Positions 50,586-55,751 of a DNA stretch of 55,751 bases are shown piece after piece. Source of the stretch: Hydrogenophaga intermedia (lineage in GTDB: Bacteria > Pseudomonadota > Gammaproteobacteria > Burkholderiales > Burkholderiaceae_C); assembly GCF_000723405.1 (NCBI RefSeq), contig NZ_CCAE010000028.1:1-55751 (forward strand). Direction: 5' to 3'. Made by a program: the position numbers and the translations under genes. The notes beneath the pieces were generated by a model. The model searched no databases and had not been told where the DNA came from. It was given only the letters and a program-made list of their open reading frames with translations. Position 1 is the stretch's first letter, and every line of letters begins with the position of its first letter.

Positions 50586-51386
50586 ATGAACAAGCCGCCA
50601 TGCATGGTCTGGCTGCCCGCCGACCACCGACTGCTGGGCGACCACGGGCACCAGATGCCCTTTCTCTTGTTGGGCGACAAGTACGCGCGGGCCGTGAAGG
50701 TCGGCGCCCAGGCCCAGCCGGTGATGTTTCCCCTGGCCGAGGTCGAGCAGATCGATGAGTTGCTCGGCATGGTCGACGGGGTGATGCTGACCGGCTCTCC
50801 CTCCAACGTGCACCCCTCGCACTTCCAGGAGGAGGTGGCCGACCCCAGCCTGCCGCTCGACCAGGACCGCGACCTGCTCACGCTGGCGCTGGTGAAGGCC
50901 TGCGTGCACCAGGGCGTGCCGCTGCTGGGCGTGTGCCGCGGCTTCCAGGAGATCAACGTGGCCCTGGGCGGCGCGCTCTACCAGCGCGTGCACCAGGTGC
51001 CCGGCATGAACGACCACCGCGAGCCAAAGACCGCGCCGCCCGACGAGCAGTACGCGCCGCGCCACCCGATCCGCATCGCACCGGACAGCGTGATGGCCGA
51101 ATGGGCCGGTGGCACCGAGGCCGAGGTGAATTCCCTGCACGGCCAGGGCATCGCGCGCCTGGCTGAGGGCCTGACGCCGCTGGCCTGGGCGCCGGACGGC
51201 CTGGTCGAGGCCTTCTGGGTGAAGGGCGCGCGCACCTTTGCCTACGCCATGCAGTGGCACCCCGAGTGGCGCTGCTGGGAGACGCCGTTCTACGCCAACA
51301 TCTTCGAGGCCTTCGGCCGCGCCTGCCGCCAGCGGCGCAGCCTGCGCTTGCAGGCGAACGACCTGGCGCGCAGCCAGCCCGGGTAG
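50586..51386 (+). CDS. puuD: Gamma-glutamyl-gamma-aminobutyrate hydrolase
   Basis: 266 aa from the ATG at 50586. It is a class I glutamine amidotransferase-like hydrolase with the nucleophile Cys117 in LLGVCRGFQEIN and the catalytic His in MQWHPEW. The DGVMLTGSPSNVHPSHF oxyanion region is typical of PuuD. It releases GABA and glutamate from gamma-Glu-GABA. First gene of the puuD-puuA-spuC-potF series. Confidence 0.9.
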   Translation: MNKPPCMVWLPADHRLLGDHGHQMPFLLLGDKYARAVKVGAQAQPVMFPLAEVEQIDELLGMVDGVMLTGSPSNVHPSHFQEEVADPSLPLDQDRDLLTLALVKACVHQGVPLLGVCRGFQEINVALGGALYQRVHQVPGMNDHREPKTAPPDEQYAPRHPIRIAPDSVMAEWAGGTEAEVNSLHGQGIARLAEGLTPLAWAPDGLVEAFWVKGARTFAYAMQWHPEWRCWETPFYANIFEAFGRACRQRRSLRLQANDLARSQPG

Positions 51387-51444
51387 GTTCGATTCACGTA
51401 CCCTGAGCACCCGAACGAACCGAAACCAACCCGAGGAACCGGCC

Positions 51445-52806
51445 ATGAGCGCCCCGAAGAACTTCAACGAGCTGGAGAGCTGGCTCAACGAACACCGCGT
51501 CACCGAAGTGGAATGCCTGGTGCCCGACCTGACCGGCGTGGCGCGCGGCAAGATCCTGCCGCGCGAGAAATTCACCGAGGACCGCGGCATGCGCCTGCCG
51601 CACGCCATCGTGGCCATGAGCGTGACGGGCGAGCAGCCCGCCAGCGGCCCCTACTACGACGTGGTGGAGCCCACCGACCGCGACATGCAGCTGCGCCCCG
51701 ACCCGACGACGGTGCGCATCGTGCCCTGGGCCACCGACCCCACGGCGCAGGTCATCCACGACTGCTTTGACCACAAGGGCAAGCTGGTGCCCTACGCGCC
51801 GCGCAGCGTGCTGCGCCGCATCTGCGGCCTGTACGAGGCCGAGGGCTGGGACCCGGTGATCGCGCCCGAGCTGGAGTTCTACCTGACCGCCCGCAACACC
51901 GACCCCAACACCCTGCTGCGCCCGCCCATTGGCCGCAGCGGGCGTGCCGAGACCTCGCGCCAGGCCTACTCCATCGACGCGGTGAACGAGTTCGACCCGC
52001 TGTTCGAGGAGATCTACGAGTACTGCAACCTCATGGGCCTGAACGTGGACACGCTGATCCACGAGATCGGCGCCGGGCAGATGGAGATCAACTTCTTCCA
52101 TGACCACCCGCTGGGCCTGGCCGACGAGGTGTTCTTTTTCAAGCGCACCGTGCGCGAGGCCGCGCTGCGCCACGACATGTACGCCACCTTCATGGCCAAG
52201 CCCATCGCGGGCGAGCCGGGCAGCGCCATGCACATGCACCAGAGCGTGCTGAACAAGGAAACCGGCCAGAACATCTTCAGTCACCCCGACGGCACGGCCA
52301 CCGACGAGTTCTTCCACTACATCGGTGGCCTGCAGCGCTACATCCCGGCGGCCATGGCGCTGGTGGCGCCCTACGTGAACAGCTACCGGCGCCTCTCCCG
52401 CCACACGGCCGCGCCGATCAACATCGAGTGGGGCCACGACAACCGCACCGTGGGCATCCGCTCGCCGATCGCCTCGCCCGAGGCGCGCCGGGTGGAGAAC
52501 CGCGTGATCGGCGCCGACGCCAACCCCTACGTGGCCATGGCCATGACCCTGGCCTGCGGCTACCTGGGCATGAAGAACAAGATCAAGCCCAAGCCCGAGA
52601 TGAAGGGCGACGCCTACCTCTCGCCCTACGCGCTGCCGCGCAGCCTGGGTGAGGCGCTGGACTGGCTGCGCCGCGAGCCCGACCTGCACGAGGTGCTGGG
52701 CCACGAGTTCGTGACGATCTACACCGAGATCAAGGAACTCGAATTCGACGAGTTCATGAAAGTCATCTCCCCCTGGGAAAGAGAGCACCTGCTGCTGCAT
52801 GTTTGA
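51445..52806 (+). CDS. puuA: Glutamine synthetase-like gamma-glutamylpolyamine synthetase
   Basis: 453 aa from the ATG at 51445 (GAGGAA site). Glutamine synthetase signatures are present: PELEFYL, GAGQMEINF, GSAMHMHQSV and NRTVGIRSP, with metal-binding Glu/His residues in place. It lacks the adenylylation region of GlnA type I and resembles PuuA/FluG-type enzymes. It would use ATP to join glutamate to putrescine. The neighbours (PuuD, SpuC, polyamine-binding protein) support this. Confidence 0.9.
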   Translation: MSAPKNFNELESWLNEHRVTEVECLVPDLTGVARGKILPREKFTEDRGMRLPHAIVAMSVTGEQPASGPYYDVVEPTDRDMQLRPDPTTVRIVPWATDPTAQVIHDCFDHKGKLVPYAPRSVLRRICGLYEAEGWDPVIAPELEFYLTARNTDPNTLLRPPIGRSGRAETSRQAYSIDAVNEFDPLFEEIYEYCNLMGLNVDTLIHEIGAGQMEINFFHDHPLGLADEVFFFKRTVREAALRHDMYATFMAKPIAGEPGSAMHMHQSVLNKETGQNIFSHPDGTATDEFFHYIGGLQRYIPAAMALVAPYVNSYRRLSRHTAAPINIEWGHDNRTVGIRSPIASPEARRVENRVIGADANPYVAMAMTLACGYLGMKNKIKPKPEMKGDAYLSPYALPRSLGEALDWLRREPDLHEVLGHEFVTIYTEIKELEFDEFMKVISPWEREHLLLHV

Positions 52807-52821
52807 ACTGGAATCTCCGCG

Positions 52822-54261
52822 ATGAACCCGAACCCCCTGATCGCCCCGCCCGCGCTGGTGCGCCGCGCCGAGCAGCACGACACCAAGGCCATCCAGGCGC
52901 TGGACAGCGCGCACTACATCCACCCCTTCACCGACCACGGTGACCTGGCCACGCGTGGTTCGCGCGTAATCACGCAGGCCCAGGGCATCTATATCTGGGA
53001 CTCGGAAGGCAACAAGATCCTGGACGCGATGAGCGGCCTGTGGTGCGTGAACGCGGGTTATGGGCGCAAGGAGTTGGCCGAGGCGGCCTACCAGCAGCTC
53101 ATGACGCTGCCCTACTACAACAGCTTCTTCCAGACCACCAACGTGCCGGCGGTGCAACTGGCGGCCAAGCTGGCTGCGTTGGCGCCCGAGGTGCGGGGCC
53201 GCAAGTTCGAGCACGTGTTCTTCTCCAGCAGTGGATCGGAGAGCAACGACACCAACGTGCGCCTGGTGCGCCGCTACTGGGACCTGATGGGCCAGCCGCA
53301 GCGCAAGACCATCATCGGCCGCCACAACGCGTACCACGGCTCCACCATGGCCGGGGCGTCGCTCGGCGGCATGAGCGGCATGCACGCGCAGGGCGACCTG
53401 CCGATCCCGGGCATCGTGCACATCGAGCAACCCTACTTCTTCGAGAACGGCCGACCCGGCGAGAGCGAGGCCGAGTTCGGCCTGCGCGCGGCGCGCGCGC
53501 TGGAGGAGAAGATCCTGGAGATTGGTGCCGACAAGGTGGCGGCCTTCATCGCCGAGCCGGTGCAGGGCGCGGGCGGCGTGATCATTCCGCCGGCCACCTA
53601 CTGGCCCGAGATCCAGCGCATCGTCGACCAGTACGGCATCCTGCTCATCAGCGACGAAGTGATCTGCGCCTTCGGCCGCCTGGGCCACTGGTTCGCCTAC
53701 GAGAAGTTCGGCTACCGGCCCGACCTGGTGACCTTCGCCAAGGGCGTGACCAGCGGCTACATCCCGCTGGGCGGGGTGATGGTGGGTGATCGCATCGCGA
53801 AGGTGTTGATCGACAAAGGCGGCGAGTTCAACCACGGCTACACCTACAGCGGCCACCCCGTGGCCTGCGCCGTGGGCCTGGCCAACCTGGAGCTGATGGA
53901 GCGCGAGGACCTGCCGCGCAAGGTGCGCGAGGAACTGGCCCCCTACCTCGCCAAGCGCTTCGCCGAGATCGGCGAACACCCGCTGGTGGGCCTGGCCGAG
54001 ACTTGTGGTTTCGTGGCAGGCCTGGTGCTCGTGAAGGACAAGGCCTCCAAGGCCATGTACGACCCGGAACTGGCCGTGGGCATGATGTGCCGCGCCCATT
54101 GCTTCCGCAACGGGCTGATCATGCGCGCCGTGGGCGACCGCATGATCATCGCGCCGCCGCTGGTGATGACGCGCGAGCAGATCGACGAGATGGTGGCGCT
54201 GATCCGCCGCTGCCTGGACGACACGCTGAGCGAATTGCGCGAAAAGGGCCTGCACGCATGA
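52822..54261 (+). CDS. spuC: Class III omega-aminotransferase, putrescine-pyruvate type
   Basis: 479 aa. Motifs: FFSSSGSESNDTNVRLVRRY, AYHGSTMAG, LLISDEVICAFGRLGHWF and TFAKGVTSGYIPLGGVMV with the Schiff-base lysine. It matches SpuC/YgjG-like aminotransferases that act on putrescine, or on the aldehyde side of GABA metabolism. It follows puuA by 15 bp. It offers a second, transamination route for putrescine beside the gamma-glutamyl path. Confidence 0.88.
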   Translation: MNPNPLIAPPALVRRAEQHDTKAIQALDSAHYIHPFTDHGDLATRGSRVITQAQGIYIWDSEGNKILDAMSGLWCVNAGYGRKELAEAAYQQLMTLPYYNSFFQTTNVPAVQLAAKLAALAPEVRGRKFEHVFFSSSGSESNDTNVRLVRRYWDLMGQPQRKTIIGRHNAYHGSTMAGASLGGMSGMHAQGDLPIPGIVHIEQPYFFENGRPGESEAEFGLRAARALEEKILEIGADKVAAFIAEPVQGAGGVIIPPATYWPEIQRIVDQYGILLISDEVICAFGRLGHWFAYEKFGYRPDLVTFAKGVTSGYIPLGGVMVGDRIAKVLIDKGGEFNHGYTYSGHPVACAVGLANLELMEREDLPRKVREELAPYLAKRFAEIGEHPLVGLAETCGFVAGLVLVKDKASKAMYDPELAVGMMCRAHCFRNGLIMRAVGDRMIIAPPLVMTREQIDEMVALIRRCLDDTLSELREKGLHA

Positions 54262-54410
54262 CTAGAATGACCGCCGATCCCTTTTCTGGGGCACGGCGGT
54301 CGACGGAACGGGCTTCCCGGGTCTGGAACTTGCATGCCCTGGGCGGGTCATCCGCCGCCACGCATGAGCGGTTTTGGTCCCAACCCACCTCCTTTGGAGT
54401 GAGCAACACC

Positions 54411-55586
54411 ATGAAGAAGCACGTTCTGGTTCTCGCGATGGCGGCCGTGATGGTCGCCGCCTGCGGCAAGAAGGAGGAGCCCGCTCCTGCCCCCGCACCC
54501 GCGCCCGTGGCCACCGCGCCGGCCCCGGCGCCCGCACCGGCCGGCCCGGTGCTCGACGACGAGAAGGTCCTCAACGTCTACAACTGGCCCGACTACATCA
54601 CCGAGACGCTCATCGCCGACTTCGAGAAGGAGTACGGCGTGAAGGTGAACTACGACACCTTCGAGAACAACGAGGCCTTGCACGCCAAGCTGGTGGCCGG
54701 CAACTCGGGCTACGACATCGTGATCCCCACCGCCGGCTTCGCCAAGAAGCAGATCGATGGTGGCCTGTACCAGCCCATCGACAAGAGCAAGCTGACGAAC
54801 TACGGCAACCTCGACCCGGACTTCATGGCCAAGATCGCCGGCGTGGACCCGGAGAACAAGCACCTGGTGCCCTGGGCCTGGGGCTTCACCACCGTGGGCA
54901 TCAACAAGCAGAAGGTGGAGAAGGCGCTGGGCGGCATGGCCATGCCCGAGAACGCCTGGGACCTGGTCTTCAAGCCCGAGTACTCGAGCAAGCTGCGCTC
55001 CTGCGGCATCGCCTACCTCGACTCGCCCAGCGAGATCCTGCCGGTGGCGCTGCACTACGTGGGCAAGCCCGCGTACAGCGAGAACCCCGAGGACTTCAAG
55101 GCCGCGCGTGAGATGCTGATGAAGGTGCGCAAGGACGTGCGTCTGTTCTCCAGCACCATGATCGACGACATCGCCAGCGGCAAGGCCTGCGCCTTCATCG
55201 GCTGGTCGGGCGACATCAACATCGCCGCCGACCGCGTGAAGGAAACCGGCGGCAAGGATGAGATCGTGCCGCTGCTGCCCACCGGCGGCGGTCTGGTGTT
55301 CATCGACACCATGGCCATTCCGAAGGACGCCAAGCACGTGAACAACGCGCACGTGTTCATCGACTTCTACCTGCGCGCCGCCAACGCCGCTGCCATGGCC
55401 AACGAGATGAACTACCCCACCGGCAACAAGGCCGCGCTGCCCGACATCAAGGACGAGGTGAAGAGCAACAACACCATCTTCCTGGGCCCCGAGGACACGG
55501 CGCGTCTGATTCCCACGGGCGGTTTCTCCAACGAGATCTCCGGCACCCTCAACGACACCTACAACGCGTTCAAGCGCGGCAAGTAA
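54411..55586 (+). CDS. potF: Polyamine ABC transporter substrate-binding lipoprotein
   Basis: 391 aa from the ATG at 54411. The signal peptide ends in the lipobox VAAC (Cys19), so it should be lipid-anchored. A spacer of about 25 residues made almost only of Pro and Ala follows. The mature domain is PotF/SpuD-like: LNVYNWPDYITETLIADFEKEYG, NSGYDIVIPTAGF, YLDSPSEILPVALHY and WSGDINIA. It binds putrescine or spermidine for import. Permease and ATPase genes would be expected downstream, beyond the window. Confidence 0.9.
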   Translation: MKKHVLVLAMAAVMVAACGKKEEPAPAPAPAPVATAPAPAPAPAGPVLDDEKVLNVYNWPDYITETLIADFEKEYGVKVNYDTFENNEALHAKLVAGNSGYDIVIPTAGFAKKQIDGGLYQPIDKSKLTNYGNLDPDFMAKIAGVDPENKHLVPWAWGFTTVGINKQKVEKALGGMAMPENAWDLVFKPEYSSKLRSCGIAYLDSPSEILPVALHYVGKPAYSENPEDFKAAREMLMKVRKDVRLFSSTMIDDIASGKACAFIGWSGDINIAADRVKETGGKDEIVPLLPTGGGLVFIDTMAIPKDAKHVNNAHVFIDFYLRAANAAAMANEMNYPTGNKAALPDIKDEVKSNNTIFLGPEDTARLIPTGGFSNEISGTLNDTYNAFKRGK

Positions 55587-55611
55587 GCGTCCGCGCCGCT
55601 CGGCAAGCACC

Positions 55612-55653
55612 GGGGCTGTTCATCCACCAGGGACGAACAGCCCCTTTTCTTTT
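55612..55653 (+). terminator. Strong intrinsic terminator after potF
   Basis: GGGGCTGTTC and GAACAGCCCC form a perfect 10-bp stem with a 13-nt loop, followed by TTTTCTTTT. It lies 26 bp after the stop. Confidence 0.92.
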
Positions 55654-55665
55654 GGAGGCTCCTTC

Positions 55666-55746
55666 ATGAACGATGTGAGCGTCCAGTCAACCCATCTTGA
55701 CCGGCCGCAAGCGGCTCATTTGGACTGCTACTTTGCACCGATGTAG
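55666..55746 (+). CDS. Possible 26-codon ORF at the window edge
   Basis: An ATG preceded at good distance by GGAGG opens a 26-codon frame that ends in TAG before the window does. It starts right after the potF terminator. It could be a leader peptide, the start of a disrupted next gene, or chance. Nothing in the peptide is recognisable. Confidence 0.25.
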   Translation: MNDVSVQSTHLDRPQAAHLDCYFAPM

Positions 55747-55751
55747 GCCAC

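Overview
The window is high-GC DNA, densely coding on both strands, with bacterial gene families typical of a betaproteobacterium, probably Burkholderiales/Comamonadaceae. The grounds are the style of the genes (Bug-type solute-binding protein, mod operon order, CueR-CopZ, a stand-alone infA, FhaB-type leader) and recurrent short-leader promoters. The taxonomic call is an inference. I saw no rRNA, tRNA, transposase or CRISPR array.

Layout. 20-2746: an HPP/CBS membrane protein and a succinate-semialdehyde dehydrogenase. 2827-4592: a HipB/HipA toxin-antitoxin pair with dyads around its start. 4650-7710: a minus-strand molybdate operon modABC-modE behind a clear ModE box. 7876-22924: two complete Mrp cation/proton antiporter operons, one seven-gene type with a MrpG-UspA fusion and one six-gene type with MrpA and MrpB fused, separated by a histidine kinase and a sigma54-activating response regulator. 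22961-25786: two unknown proteins. The second, 709 aa, has a Cys-His-Asp arrangement resembling ShET2/EspL-type cysteine protease effectors. 25826-28598: an AAC(3)-I-like acetyltransferase, a CadR/PbrR regulator, a YnfA protein and a type II NADH dehydrogenase. 28694-31429: the remains of an FhaB/CdiA-type exoprotein gene followed by tandem tail/partner modules, each linked by an ATGA overlap. This looks like an eroded contact-dependent inhibition locus.

31583-35242: a LysE exporter, a small outer-membrane protein, IF-1 and minCDE. 35243-35564 is a non-coding stretch with repeated CTTGTCC/CTTGTCA elements. 35565-37628: a Spy/CpxP-like protein, the copper pair cueR-copZ with a textbook CueR promoter, and a divergent hemerythrin gene behind an FNR-like dyad. 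37632-42452: a class III aminotransferase, a YbfB-type MFS transporter, an AsmA-like protein and a 2OG-Fe(II) dioxygenase.

42595-46550 is an uncharacterised catabolic unit: Bug solute-binding protein, TauE/SafE permease and amidohydrolase, divergent from a GntR/UTRA regulator. 46705-55586 is a polyamine/agmatine unit: ureohydrolase, PuuB-like oxidase, MocR regulator, PuuD-, PuuA- and SpuC-like enzymes and a polyamine-binding lipoprotein. Together they would take agmatine to putrescine, then through gamma-glutamyl intermediates to GABA. The succinate-semialdehyde dehydrogenase at the other end of the window could finish the route to succinate. A PuuC-type aldehyde dehydrogenase is not in the window.

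The parts most worth a second look are the EspL-like protein, the tandem tail/partner modules, the twin Mrp locus with its MrpG-UspA fusion, and the CTTGTC repeat region upstream of minC.
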